NCBI GenBank assembly: GCA_963830385.1
Contig: CAWHMD010000005.1
Span: 1,488,001 to 1,552,000, forward strand
Origin: Bog-532 sp963830385
Lineage (GTDB): Bacteria > Actinomycetota > Actinomycetes > Streptosporangiales > Streptosporangiaceae
Direction: 5' to 3'
Length of the DNA stretch: 64,000 nt
Numbering within the stretch: position 1 is the first letter of the stretch; each line of letters starts with the position of its first letter. Under the pieces are notes generated by a model. That model made no database searches. It worked only from the letters and a program-made list of their open reading frames with translations, and was not told the origin of the DNA. A program made the position numbers and the translations under genes. Positions 32,186-41,661 of this stretch are shown piece by piece.

Positions 32186-34144
32186 GTGATGACCAGAAGG
32201 AATCTGCTCGCTACGCTGCGCCGGCCACCGCGCGCAGACGACGGCATGCCGACGGACGGACCGGGGCACCCGGGCCGGCTGCAGCGCTGGCGTGACCGGC
32301 TGGCAGGCCTTCTGGCCGGAGCCCTGAGGGGAGCACTGTGCGGGTTGCTGGCGGCGGCGGTGGCGCTCGGCGTCGCCGAGCTGATCGCCGCGATCACCGG
32401 CCCGCAGGGCAGCCCGGTGGTGGCGGTCGGCGGCTCGGCCATCGACCTGACGCCGATCCCGGTCAAGGACTTCGCGATCACGCACTTCGGCTCGAACGAC
32501 AAGACGGTGCTCGTCACCGGCATCCTGCTGCTGCTGGCCGGGTTCGCGGTGGTGATCGGGGTGCTCGCCCGGCGCTGGCTGGCGGCGGGCCTGGGCGGGC
32601 TGGCGGTGTTCGCGGCGCTCGGTGTCAGCGCGGTGCTGACCCGGCCCGACGCGGCGGTGGCGGATCTGGCTCCGACCCTGGCCGGGGTCGCGGTCGCGAT
32701 GATCACGTTGATCATTCTGGTCCGCACGGAACGCAATGGGAAGATCACCCTTCGCCAGCACAATGTGGTGCCCCCGGAACTGACGGGGCCAGAGGAGCTG
32801 GCAGGGTCACCGGGGTCGGCGGGACTGGCGTGGCGCCGGGCGTCCGCGGAATGGGATGCGTCGCCGGAACTGGCGGGGCAGCCGGGGTCGACGGGGTCGA
32901 CGGAGCTGCTGGGGTCGGCGGGGCCACAGGGTCCTGCGGGGTCGTCGGTGTCGACGGAGCTGGTGGGGGCAGCGGGGTCGCAGGGTCCTGCGGGGTCTTC
33001 GGGGTCTGGCGCTGCTGGGACCGGGTCAGCCGGGCCAGGCAAGCCGGCCGGGTCTGCGGGGCCGGGCGGGGCGGCGGGGCACGGGCGGCGGGCGTTCCTG
33101 GTGGCCGGAGCGGGGGCGGCCGTCGTGGCGGCGGCCAGCGGCGGGGCCGGCGAGTTGCTGCTGCGGCGGTTCAGTGTCACGGCCTCTCGTTCCCACGTGC
33201 GGTTGCCGGCTGCGGCCCGGGCGGCCCGGCCCGCGCCCGCCGGGGCGGAGCTGAAGATCCCCGGGCTGAGCTCGTTCTACACCCCGAACGCGAGCTTCTA
33301 CCGGGTCGACACCGACCTGGTACTGCCGCAGGTGTCACCGGCCAGCTGGTCGCTGAAGATCGGCGGCATGGTCGAGCGGGAGATCGAGCTGAGCTTCGCC
33401 GACCTGCTCGGGCAGCCGCTGACCGAGGCCGACATCACCCTGGTGTGCGTCTCCAACGAGGTCGGCGGCCCGTACGCGGGTAACGCCCGCTGGCTCGGGG
33501 CCAGCCTGCCCGCGCTGCTGCGCCGGGCCGGGATCAAGCGCGGGGCCGACCAGGTGCTCAGCACCTCGACCGACGGCATGACGATCTCGACCCCGGTCGC
33601 GGCGATCATGGACGGCCGGACCGCGCTGCTGGCGATGGGCATGAACGGCCAGCCGCTGCCGATCGCGCACGGGTTCCCGGCCCGGATGGTGGTGCCCGGC
33701 CTGTACGGCTACGTGTCGGCGACCAAGTGGGTGACCAAGCTCGAGGTCACCACCTACGCCCAGCAAAAGGCCTACTGGACCCAGCGCGGCTACGCGGCCC
33801 AGGCCCCGATCAAGACCGAATCACGCATCGACGTACCCAAGCCGCTGGCCTCGGTCAAGGCGGGCCAAGTGCCCGTGGCCGGGGTGGCCTGGGCGCCGCA
33901 CCGCGGCATCTCCGCGGTGGAAGTCAACGTCGACGGCGGCCCCTGGGAGAAGGCCCGGCTGGCCGCCGCCGACGGCATCGATACCTGGCGGCAGTGGGTG
34001 TGGGCCTGGGACGCCAGTCCCGGGCTGCACACGCTGCAGGCCCGCGCGACCGACGGCACGGGAGCGACCCAGCCGTCCAGCCGCGCGCAGCCCTTCCCCA
34101 ACGGCGCCAGCGGCTGGGACTCCACGGTGGTCACCGTCACCTGA
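32186..34144 (+). CDS. Sulfite-oxidase-family molybdopterin oxidoreductase with membrane N-terminus
   Basis: 652 aa. Four TM helices lie within about residues 45-190, then a Gly/Ser/Ala-rich linker (about 195-295, containing two 18-residue STEL repeats), a Tat-like RRAFLVAGAGAAVVAAA segment near 300, the molybdopterin domain (about 350-530) with Mo-ligand Cys421 in LVCVSNEVGG, and a C-terminal Mo-co dimerisation domain (GVAWAPHRGISAVEVNVDGGP). The catalytic part is thus outside the membrane. SigK-linked molybdoenzymes may repair or reduce oxidised sulfur; substrate unknown. Likely cotranscribed with the fasciclin gene; a small GTGGTC/GACCAC dyad lies between them. Confidence 0.9.
   Translation: MMTRRNLLATLRRPPRADDGMPTDGPGHPGRLQRWRDRLAGLLAGALRGALCGLLAAAVALGVAELIAAITGPQGSPVVAVGGSAIDLTPIPVKDFAITHFGSNDKTVLVTGILLLLAGFAVVIGVLARRWLAAGLGGLAVFAALGVSAVLTRPDAAVADLAPTLAGVAVAMITLIILVRTERNGKITLRQHNVVPPELTGPEELAGSPGSAGLAWRRASAEWDASPELAGQPGSTGSTELLGSAGPQGPAGSSVSTELVGAAGSQGPAGSSGSGAAGTGSAGPGKPAGSAGPGGAAGHGRRAFLVAGAGAAVVAAASGGAGELLLRRFSVTASRSHVRLPAAARAARPAPAGAELKIPGLSSFYTPNASFYRVDTDLVLPQVSPASWSLKIGGMVEREIELSFADLLGQPLTEADITLVCVSNEVGGPYAGNARWLGASLPALLRRAGIKRGADQVLSTSTDGMTISTPVAAIMDGRTALLAMGMNGQPLPIAHGFPARMVVPGLYGYVSATKWVTKLEVTTYAQQKAYWTQRGYAAQAPIKTESRIDVPKPLASVKAGQVPVAGVAWAPHRGISAVEVNVDGGPWEKARLAAADGIDTWRQWVWAWDASPGLHTLQARATDGTGATQPSSRAQPFPNGASGWDSTVVTVT
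32897..33004. repeat. Two tandem 54-bp repeats in the molybdoenzyme linker
   Basis: Two 54-bp units beginning TCGACGGAGCTG (32897 and 32951) encode STELLGSAGPQGPAGSSV and STELVGAAGSQGPAGSSG. Neighbouring DNA (32780-33080) is rich in related GGGGTC units, so the linker appears to have grown by slippage. Confidence 0.85.
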
Positions 34145-34236
34145 CGGCGACCGGCCCGGTGGTGGTCCCGCCCGACCACAAAGAACACAAATCAAATCGG
34201 AAAAACCGGAAAACGCATTACAGCGAGGAGAAAATC

Positions 34237-34893
34237 ATGAACCGTCGTATCCTGGCCGCCACCGTGACCATCGCGGGTCTGGCCGTCGGCACCGCCGCGT
34301 GCAGCAGCGGGTCGAGCGGCACGACCGCGTCGTCCGGGTCGTCGGCCAAGGCGTCGTCGTCGGCCATGCCGTCCAGCTCGTCGATGCCGTCCGGCTCGTC
34401 GGCAGGCTCGGCCACCACCACCAACTTCGGTTCCGGCTGCGCGTCGGTGCCCAAGTCGGGGGCGGGCAGCTTCAGCGGCATGTCGAGCGCGCCGGTAGCC
34501 ACCGCCGCCTCGGCCAACCCGGTGCTGTCGACGCTGGTGACCGCCGTGAAGAAGGCCGGCCTGGTCGACACGCTGAACTCGGCCAAGAGCATCACCGTGT
34601 TCGCCCCGGCCAACTCGGCGTTCGCCAAGATCCCGTCGGCCACGCTGAACTCGGTCCTGGCCAACAAGGCCGAGCTGACCAAGATCCTCACCTACCACGT
34701 GGCGGCGGGCCGGTACACCCCGGCCGAGCTGGCCACCGGTAAGCCGATCAAGACGCTGGAGGGCGGCACCGTCACCCCGGCCGGGTCGGGCATGAGTTTC
34801 ACCGTGAACGGCGCCCACGTGGTGTGCGGCAACGTGCAGACGGCGAACGCCACCGTCTACATCATCGACACCGTGATGATGCCGAAGTCCTGA
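34237..34893 (+). CDS. Fasciclin-domain lipoprotein (MPT70/MPT83-like)
   Basis: 218 aa from ATG 34237, with GAGGAG six bases upstream. The signal peptide ends in a lipobox, AVGTAAC, with Cys near residue 22. A Ser-rich linker runs to about 65, and one FAS1 domain fills the rest (LVTAVKKAGLVDTLNSAKSI, TVFAPANSAFAKIP, ILTYHVAAGRY, VYIIDTVMMP). Cell-surface adhesion/structural lipoprotein. Coupling to SigK/RskA and the molybdoenzyme mirrors mpt83-dipZ-mpt70 in mycobacteria. Transcribed from the same SigK-like promoter or a local one. Confidence 0.93.
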   Translation: MNRRILAATVTIAGLAVGTAACSSGSSGTTASSGSSAKASSSAMPSSSSMPSGSSAGSATTTNFGSGCASVPKSGAGSFSGMSSAPVATAASANPVLSTLVTAVKKAGLVDTLNSAKSITVFAPANSAFAKIPSATLNSVLANKAELTKILTYHVAAGRYTPAELATGKPIKTLEGGTVTPAGSGMSFTVNGAHVVCGNVQTANATVYIIDTVMMPKS

Positions 34894-34922
34894 GCCACGA
34901 TCGCTGGCCCGCTTCCCGCCGC

Positions 34923-36167
34923 TCAGGCCGGGATGCGGGCCAGCAGCACGGTGACGTCGTCCTCGTGCTGGCGCAGCGACTCGATCAGTGTGTCGCAGGT
35001 GTCGGCGAGCGCGCCGTGCTGACCGGAGATCGCGGCCCGCAGGGCCCCCAGGCCCTTGGTGAAGGACCGGGTCCGGCTCTCCACCAGCCCGTCGGTGTAG
35101 AGGGCGAGCACCGCGCCGGGCGGCAGCTTGACCCGGGCCTGGCCGAACGGGCCGGCGCCGAGGCCGACCGGCAGCCCGCTGGGCAGCGCGGGCAGGTGGG
35201 TCCGGCCGTCCGGCAGCGCCAGCACCGGGGACAGGTGCCCGGCCAGCGCCATCGTGCAGGATCCCTCGTCCGGGTCCACCACCGCGTAGACGCAGGTCGC
35301 GCACGTCCCGCTGGTCAGCGCGGCGGCGCTGCGGTCCAGCCGGCCCATCAGGTCGGCCGGCTCCAGGTCGAGGTCGGCGAGCGTGTGCGCGGTCGCCCGG
35401 AGCTGGGCCAGCCGCATCGCGGCGCCCGGTCCGTGCCCCATCACGTCGCCCACCACCAGGCCGGTCCGGCCGCCGGGGAGCGAAACGATGTCCCACCAGT
35501 CGCCGCCGACCAGGTAGCCCGGGGCGGGGGTGGACCGCCAGGCCACCTCCACCCGGTCCGGGACCGGCAGCTGGGCCGGGGTCAGGCCGCGGCGCAGCGC
35601 CTCGCCGTCCTGCCGCCGCCGGGCGAACTCGGCGGCGTCGGCGACCCGGGCGCCGGCCCGGGCGGCCAGCCCGGCGACCGCCGCCACCTCGGCGTCGGTG
35701 AAGGTGGCGGCGCCGACCCGGGAGATCACCAGCGCTCCGACCACCACGTCGCCGGCGGTCAGCGGCACCGCCAGGAACAGGTTCTGGCGGGCGAGGACCT
35801 GGCGGCCGCCGGGCCGGATCCGCTCCATCACGGACCGGTCCATCTCGCTGAAAAGCACCGGGCCGGCCCCCGACAGCACCTGCCCGTAGTGCGATTCGGC
35901 GGTGAACGCGACCAGTTCGCCGGGCGGCAGGGCGGAACTGCCGAGCGCGCCGTCTGCGGGCGGGAACCGGTTCGCCAGGCGGCGGACGATCAGCTGGCCG
36001 CCGGGGTCGGTCTGGCCGGCCACCAGGCGTTCGAGCATGAACACGGCCCCGCCGACGCCGAACCGGGGCACGGTGAAGTCCAGCAGCAGCTCCGCGATGT
36101 CGGTCAGGTCGAGGCGGGCGCCCAGCCATCCGCCGGGCGGCTCGGCATCGGGAGGGCCGTGGGTCAC
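34923..36167 (-). CDS. GAF-SpoIIE (PP2C-type) serine phosphatase
   Basis: 414 aa from GTG 36167, overlapping the upstream methyltransferase stop (GTGA). A GAF-like sensor domain spans about 15-195, then a SpoIIE catalytic domain: GYLVGGDWWDIVSLPGG (first metal Asp), VVGDVMGHGPGAA (second metal motif), LYTDGLVES and EDDVTVLLARI at the C-terminus. Family members dephosphorylate anti-anti-sigma factors in partner-switching pathways; no anti-sigma partner is encoded beside it. Confidence 0.9.
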   Translation of the reverse strand: MTHGPPDAEPPGGWLGARLDLTDIAELLLDFTVPRFGVGGAVFMLERLVAGQTDPGGQLIVRRLANRFPPADGALGSSALPPGELVAFTAESHYGQVLSGAGPVLFSEMDRSVMERIRPGGRQVLARQNLFLAVPLTAGDVVVGALVISRVGAATFTDAEVAAVAGLAARAGARVADAAEFARRRQDGEALRRGLTPAQLPVPDRVEVAWRSTPAPGYLVGGDWWDIVSLPGGRTGLVVGDVMGHGPGAAMRLAQLRATAHTLADLDLEPADLMGRLDRSAAALTSGTCATCVYAVVDPDEGSCTMALAGHLSPVLALPDGRTHLPALPSGLPVGLGAGPFGQARVKLPPGAVLALYTDGLVESRTRSFTKGLGALRAAISGQHGALADTCDTLIESLRQHEDDVTVLLARIPA

Positions 36168-37003
36168 GGCGAGCCCGGCTGGCCTGGCTGGCCTGGCTTG
36201 CGGGCGACCGCGCCCAGCGTGTCCACCGGCACGGCCGGGAACGGCGCCGGGTCGGGACGCCACTGGTGGACCGGCACCACCCCCGGCTCGACCAGGTCGA
36301 GGCCGTGGAAGAAGCCGGTGATCTCGTCCGGGCTGCGCAGCTGGTAGGGCACCGCGCCGGTGTCGGCGTAGCCCTCCCCGGCCGCGATGTGGGCGTCCCC
36401 GGCCCGGATGCTGTCGGCCAGGGCCAGGTAGCTCCCGGGCGGGAACGTCTCCATCAGCCCGTCCACCACCGCGCGGGCGGCGTCGTAGTCGCTGACGTGC
36501 CCGAGCACGCCCATCAGGAGCAGCGCCACCGGCTGGTCGAAGTCCAGGGTGCGGGCGGCGGCGGTGAGGATCTGGGCCGGCTGGCGCATGTCCGCGTCCA
36601 CGTAGTCGCAGGCGCCCTCGGGACGGCTGGACAGCAGCGCCCGCGCGTGCGCGAGCACCAGCGGGTCGTTGTCGACGTAGACGACCCGGCTCTCCGGGGC
36701 CACCCGCTGGGCGATCTCGTGGGTGTTGTCGATCGCGGGCAGCCCGGTGCCGACGTCGAGGAACTGGCGGACGCCGGCCTCGGCGGCCAGGTACCGGACG
36801 GCGCGGGCCATGAAGTAGCGGACCGCCCGGGCGGTGTCGACGATGCCGGGGTAGGTCTCGCGGTACCGGTCACCGGCGGCCCGGTCGACCGGGTAGTGGT
36901 CCTTGCCGCCCAGCCAGTAGTTCCAGATCCGGGCCGAATGGGGCACGGTGGTGTCGATCTTCGCGGTCGACGGGACGTCCCTGGCCGAACGATCGTCGGT
37001 CAC
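36164..37003 (-). CDS. SAV2177-family SAM-dependent methyltransferase
   Basis: 279 aa, the actinobacterial Methyltransf_19 family. Diagnostic stretches are ARIWNYWLGGKDHYPVDR at the N-terminus, FLDVGTGLPAIDNTHEIAQ (motif I) and VVYVDNDPLVLAHARALL. These occur in large paralogous sets in streptomycete-like genomes with no settled substrate. It precedes and overlaps the SpoIIE phosphatase gene, so the two are coexpressed. Confidence 0.92.
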   Translation of the reverse strand: MTDDRSARDVPSTAKIDTTVPHSARIWNYWLGGKDHYPVDRAAGDRYRETYPGIVDTARAVRYFMARAVRYLAAEAGVRQFLDVGTGLPAIDNTHEIAQRVAPESRVVYVDNDPLVLAHARALLSSRPEGACDYVDADMRQPAQILTAAARTLDFDQPVALLLMGVLGHVSDYDAARAVVDGLMETFPPGSYLALADSIRAGDAHIAAGEGYADTGAVPYQLRSPDEITGFFHGLDLVEPGVVPVHQWRPDPAPFPAVPVDTLGAVARKPGQPGQPGSP

Positions 37004-37219
37004 AAAAACTCCTCGGTATCAGTCGTCCCGGTGCGTCCTCAGGTCACCAATCTTAGGGGCGCGCGGCCGTGCGGGCTGGGCTCCAGTGTTTCGGGGCCCC
37101 CGGGACTCCGGGCGGTGGGAGCCGGTCACCGGGTAGGTCAGACGGGCGGAGGCCGGAACGCCGGCGCCGGCGTCAGGGCAGGTGCCGCAAGCGGCGTGGC
37201 CGGCCACGTGGGAGGTTAT

Positions 37220-38179
37220 TCAAAGTTCAGAAAAATGGGGAACGACTTCGGCCGCGAGCCTTTCCATCTGCTCGCGCTCGTCGAACAGCGCCGTGAGCAG
37301 GATCAGCTCCGCACCGGCGTCGGCGACCGCGCGGACGCCGCGCACGCAGTCGGCGGGCGGCCCGGTCACCGTGACCGGCATCAGCGTCGAGCCGAAGGCC
37401 CGGCCGTAGACGCCGATCAGCGCGTCCGCCATCCGGGTGCGGGCCCGTTCGGCGTCGTCGTCGATCGCGACGTAGATGCGCTTGGCGACCGGGAACGAGT
37501 CGGCGTCGCCGCCGTCCTCGGCGATCGACTGGCGCAGCACCTTGACCTGCTCGGCGAAGGCGGCGGTGGTGCTCGACCCGGCCCCGAAGAACCCGCCGCC
37601 GAGGCGGGGGGCGCGGCGCACGGCGGCGGGCGCGCCCCCGCCCAGCCAGATCGGCGGATGGGGCCGCTGCAGCGGCTTGGGCTCCATGGTGGCCCCGTCC
37701 AGCTGGTAGAACCGGCCATCGAAGGTGACCTCGGGCTCGGTCCAGAGCTTTTTCATCACCTCGATGCCCTCGGTGAACCGGGTGATCAGGTGGTCGCCGG
37801 TCAGGCCGAACGCGGAGAACATCCGGTACTGGCCGCCGCTGCCGAACCCGATCTCCAGCCGTCCCCCGCTGAGCTGGTCCAGCGTGGACAGGCTTTTCGC
37901 CAGCTGAACGGGCTGGTGCAGCGGGCTGATCCACACCGAGCAGCCCAGCCGGAGCCGGCCCGCGCCGGAGGCGGAAGGCAGCGCGGTGCAGGCGGCCGCG
38001 AACGTCATCGTCTCCAGCGCGTTGAGCTGCGGCCGGCGGCCGAACGTCTGGTCCATGGCCCAGGCGCTGGTGAAGCCGAGCTCCTCCGCGCGACGCAGGT
38101 AGGCGGCGAACGCGGCCGGGTCGAAGGTGCCGTCCGGGTACTCCTGCGGGATGGAGATCGCGAAGCGCATGGTGCTCAC
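37220..38179 (-). CDS. Luciferase-like (LLM) F420-type oxidoreductase
   Basis: 319 aa TIM-barrel luciferase-like monooxygenase. Typical segments: AFAAYLRRAEELGFTSAWAMD, LRLGCSVWISPLHQPVQLAKSL, STLDQLSGGRLEIGFGSGG and the C-terminal VRAVADAGAELILLTAL. This class usually uses F420 or FMN; the actinobacterial background favours F420. Monocistronic; a 216-bp gap with no gene separates it from the methyltransferase. Substrate unknown. Confidence 0.88.
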   Translation of the reverse strand: MSTMRFAISIPQEYPDGTFDPAAFAAYLRRAEELGFTSAWAMDQTFGRRPQLNALETMTFAAACTALPSASGAGRLRLGCSVWISPLHQPVQLAKSLSTLDQLSGGRLEIGFGSGGQYRMFSAFGLTGDHLITRFTEGIEVMKKLWTEPEVTFDGRFYQLDGATMEPKPLQRPHPPIWLGGGAPAAVRRAPRLGGGFFGAGSSTTAAFAEQVKVLRQSIAEDGGDADSFPVAKRIYVAIDDDAERARTRMADALIGVYGRAFGSTLMPVTVTGPPADCVRGVRAVADAGAELILLTALFDEREQMERLAAEVVPHFSEL

Positions 38180-38235
38180 CGTAACGCCCCGGTCCCCCGC
38201 GCGGGCGGGAGACCGGGGCGGCCCCCGTCAGGTGG

Positions 38236-39050
38236 TCAGACGCTCTTCTGGTAGGAGCGGAAGGTGGCCACGGAGATCGTCACGCAGACCACGGCCAGGG
38301 CGAGCAGGCCGCCCAGCCGGATCCCGACCGCGGACCAGTCGGTGTGGGCGGCCAGCGCGCCCCGGCCCGCCTGGACGGCCCAGTTCAGCGGGTTGCACTT
38401 GGCGATGCCCTGCATCCAGCCGGGCATCAGCGTGGCCGGCAGGAACGCCGACGACAGGAACGTCAGCGGCAGCATGAAGAACACGTTGATGCCGATGATG
38501 GCCTCGCGCTGGCGGACCAGCATGCCGACGGTGTTGGAGAGCGCGCCGAACACGTTGCCGATCAGGATCGAGGCCACCGCCACGATCACCGCGCCGAGCA
38601 CGCCCCCGGGGTAGCGGGCGCCGCCGGCCAGGCCGAGGCCGAGGATGATGATCGTCTGGATGGTGGTGGTCACCGCCTGCTCGGCCACGTTCGCGTTCAT
38701 CAGCGCGACCCGGCGGGCCGGGGAGACCAGGAACCGGTTCAGGGTGCCCCGGTCGATCTCCTCCATCGCGTTCATGCCGGACCACATGTTGCCGTTCATC
38801 GCGTTCATGGCGACGATGCCGGGGATCAGGTAGGCCAGGTAGGAGCCGGCCGCCCCGAAGCCGGGGATGTCGACCACCCGGCGGAACAGCTGGCCGAACA
38901 GGAACAGCCAGATCACCGGCTGGACCAGGCCGACCGCGACGAACGCGGGCTGGCGGAGCACGGCGTGCAGCTTGCGCCCGGTCAGGTACCAGGTGTGCCG
39001 CAGGGTGGTGCCGAGCGGGCCGGGCTGGCGCAGCGTCAGGTCGGTGGCGG

Positions 39051-39054
<4 letters not shown>
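38236..39054 (-). CDS. DrrB-type ABC-2 transporter permease
   Basis: 272 aa, six TM segments, ABC-2 family (YLAYLIPGIVAMNAMNGNMWSGMNAMEEIDRGT, here quoted in part: LIPGIVAMNAMNGNMW; and LNRFLVSPARR). It pairs with the ATPase immediately upstream through an ATGA overlap. The pair resembles daunorubicin-type exporters; the substrate may be a lipid or natural product. Confidence 0.92.
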
Positions 39055-40097
<1,043 letters not shown>

Positions 40098-40160
40098 GGC
40101 GGTACTGCTCCTCCGGTCGGTGGTGCTTTGGCTTGGCGCCGAACGGCCGGTGGAGGGCAG

Positions 40161-40173
40161 CCAGGTAACCTGG
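40161..40173. promoter_or_regulatory. Short palindrome upstream of the ABC genes
   Basis: CCAGGT-A-ACCTGG, 6-bp arms with one central base, in the 205-bp gap between padR and the ATPase gene. Possible PadR or other operator; weak on its own. No gene in the gap. Confidence 0.35.
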
Positions 40174-40302
40174 ACATGCGCACAGCCGGCCTTCGGCCCG
40201 GTGGTGACGCGACCCCGGCCCGGTGCTCCGGATCTTGGCGGTGAAAGGGCACCGGCCGGGGAGTCTTCTCTGTGGGTGTGCTGGGGTGCTAGCGGCCGTG
40301 GG

Positions 40303-41001
40303 TCATGGGGCCTCCCGCGGTCGGTCTTCGCCGATGTTGAGGACGGCCCGGTCGGCCCGGACCCAGTCCGAGTCCGCCAGCTCCGGCGGGAACTCCCCGT
40401 TCTCGTGGATGCCGCGCCACAGCTTGAGGTCGGCGAACGTGCCGTTGGCGATCTCGTGCATGAGCTCGCGCACCCAGTCGGCCTCGGCCCGCTTCATGGC
40501 CAGCCCGTACTCGGACTCCAGCATGAACAGCTGGGGCAGCCGGTGGCTGGCCGCGTGCTCGAGGACGGCGCTGGCCCCGACGATGTCGAGCTCGAGGGCT
40601 TGCAGCCGTTCGGCCAGCAGGCCGGTGAGCTCGTCCGGGTGCAGGCCCGCGATCAGCGACAGCGCCGACGCGAACACCGGGTACTCCTTGACGGGCTCGC
40701 TGATCAGCTCGCGCAGCCGCTCGGCCAGCTCTTCGGCGCCGTCCTCGGTGAGCCGGTAGACCGTGCGCTCCGGGCGGTGGCCCGCCCGCTCGGTCCCCTC
40801 GGCCGCGACAAAGCCGCGCGCCTCCAGATCCTGGACCACGGTGTAGAGCGAGCCGTAGCGGATCTTGATCACGTCGTCCTTGCCGCGATGCCGCAGCAGC
40901 CGGGCGATCTGATACGGGTGCATCGGCCCGCTGTGCAGCGTGGCCAGGACGGCGAGCGCCAGCGGGCTGGTCAGCTTGCGCTTGCGTGCCGTGGCCCTCA
41001 C
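40303..41001 (-). CDS. PadR-family transcriptional regulator
   Basis: 232 aa from GTG 41001. The N-terminal winged helix has the PadR hallmarks: LALAVLATLHSGPMHPYQIARLL and KIRYGSLYTVVQDLEARGFV. The C-terminal helical effector/dimer domain (about 110-215) is of the longer Vir_act_alpha_C type. First gene of padR-drrA-drrB; probable sensor of the exported compound. A palindrome overlies its promoter. Confidence 0.92.
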   Translation of the reverse strand: MRATARKRKLTSPLALAVLATLHSGPMHPYQIARLLRHRGKDDVIKIRYGSLYTVVQDLEARGFVAAEGTERAGHRPERTVYRLTEDGAEELAERLRELISEPVKEYPVFASALSLIAGLHPDELTGLLAERLQALELDIVGASAVLEHAASHRLPQLFMLESEYGLAMKRAEADWVRELMHEIANGTFADLKLWRGIHENGEFPPELADSDWVRADRAVLNIGEDRPREAP

Positions 41002-41052
41002 CTTCCTTGTCTTCCTCGTGGTGCTTGCTTGATGCTGAGTCTATGCTCCTAC

Positions 41053-41090
41053 CGAATATTCGTAAACGAGTATACGGCTAAGAATTGTCT
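41053..41090 (-). promoter_or_regulatory. padR promoter with CGAATATTCG palindrome
   Basis: On the minus strand a TATACT -10 follows a TTGTGT -35 at 18 bp (hexamers about 41098-41093 and 41074-41069 region). The 10-bp palindrome CGAATATTCG (41062-41053) sits where transcription would begin, a suitable repressor site for autoregulation. Inferred. Confidence 0.45.
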
Positions 41091-41244
41091 TGACACAAGT
41101 TATATCGCGAGTTCTTGTCTGAGGCGATGGAGAGGGGTTACTTGTTTGGCTGGGTCGAACGCCATGGCCCGAAGGCTGGCCGACTTTGAGCCTCACGAGC
41201 CCGGTGTGAATCAAGGGGTGGGATAGCTGGCGGCCCTCGAAGGC

Positions 41245-41285
41245 CTGGAACACTTTTTTGCAAATGCTGCTCAAAAGTGTTCCAG
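41245..41285. repeat. Intergenic hairpin element, copy 1
   Basis: Perfect 13-bp arms CTGGAACACTTTT / AAAAGTGTTCCAG with a 15-base loop containing GCAAATGCTGC. It resembles copy 2 (41391-41423) over about 32 positions. Confidence 0.75.
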
Positions 41286-41390
41286 CCCCGGAAGACCGCA
41301 CCTGGCGCGGCGGCCCGCGGGGCGGGTGTGACGCACGGGGCGGTGGGTCGTGCCGGTGGGCAGCGGGGGGCGGGGCCTGGAGGGTTCGGG

Positions 41391-41423
41391 TTCACTTTCC
41401 CGCAGATGGTGCGGGAAAACGTA
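41391..41423. repeat. Intergenic hairpin element, copy 2
   Basis: Perfect 9-bp arms TTTCCCGCA / TGCGGGAAA (41396-41404, 41410-41418) around GATGG. The centre GCA-GATGG-TGC corresponds to GCA-AATGC-TGC of copy 1, while stem bases differ with pairing kept. Confidence 0.7.
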
Positions 41424-41613
41424 CCTACATCCGAAGTACCCACCCACTGCGGGGACGGGTGAGGCGAGTGGGGCTTGCGGGGTTACTGGGCGGTGCCGGC
41501 TCGTGGGACCCGAGCGGCCGCGAGCAGGGCGCGCGCCGCGCACACCGCAGGCCGGGCTGGGCCATGCCGTCGTCCCGGCAGCCGGGCTCTGGTGGGGCGC
41601 CCGCGAAACCTCT

Positions 41614-41661
41614 TTGACTAGTTTTGCTTGGGCGAGCTATTTTTAGCTCATGCAAGCAAAA
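41614..41661 (+). promoter_or_regulatory. TetR promoter and nested 40-bp palindrome over the start codon
   Basis: TTGACT (41614-41619) and TATTTT (41638-41643) form a promoter with an 18-bp spacer. Nested dyads cover it: outer TTTTGCTTG (41622-41630) / CAAGCAAAA (41653-41661) and inner GAGCTA (41634-41639) / TAGCTC (41644-41649). The ATG at 41650 lies inside the site, 6 bases after the -10, suggesting a leaderless, autorepressed gene. Confidence 0.7.

Larger units (their letters stand above)
41002..41649. other. Intergenic region with two related hairpin elements
   Basis: About 650 bp between padR (leftward) and a TetR gene (rightward). It contains the padR promoter with a CGAATATTCG palindrome (41053-41062), then two hairpins of similar sequence at 41245-41285 and 41396-41418, then the TetR promoter and palindrome. 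Short open frames here have no ribosome sites and change phase at the hairpins; none is called. Confidence 0.6.

Noticed and set aside
41041..41301. Short minus-strand open frames in the padR-TetR gap with similar peptides (ICKKV, HLQKSV, ICGKV)
   Set aside because: The similarity arises from the repeated hairpin DNA itself; no start sites or continuous frame, so treated as a non-coding repeat.
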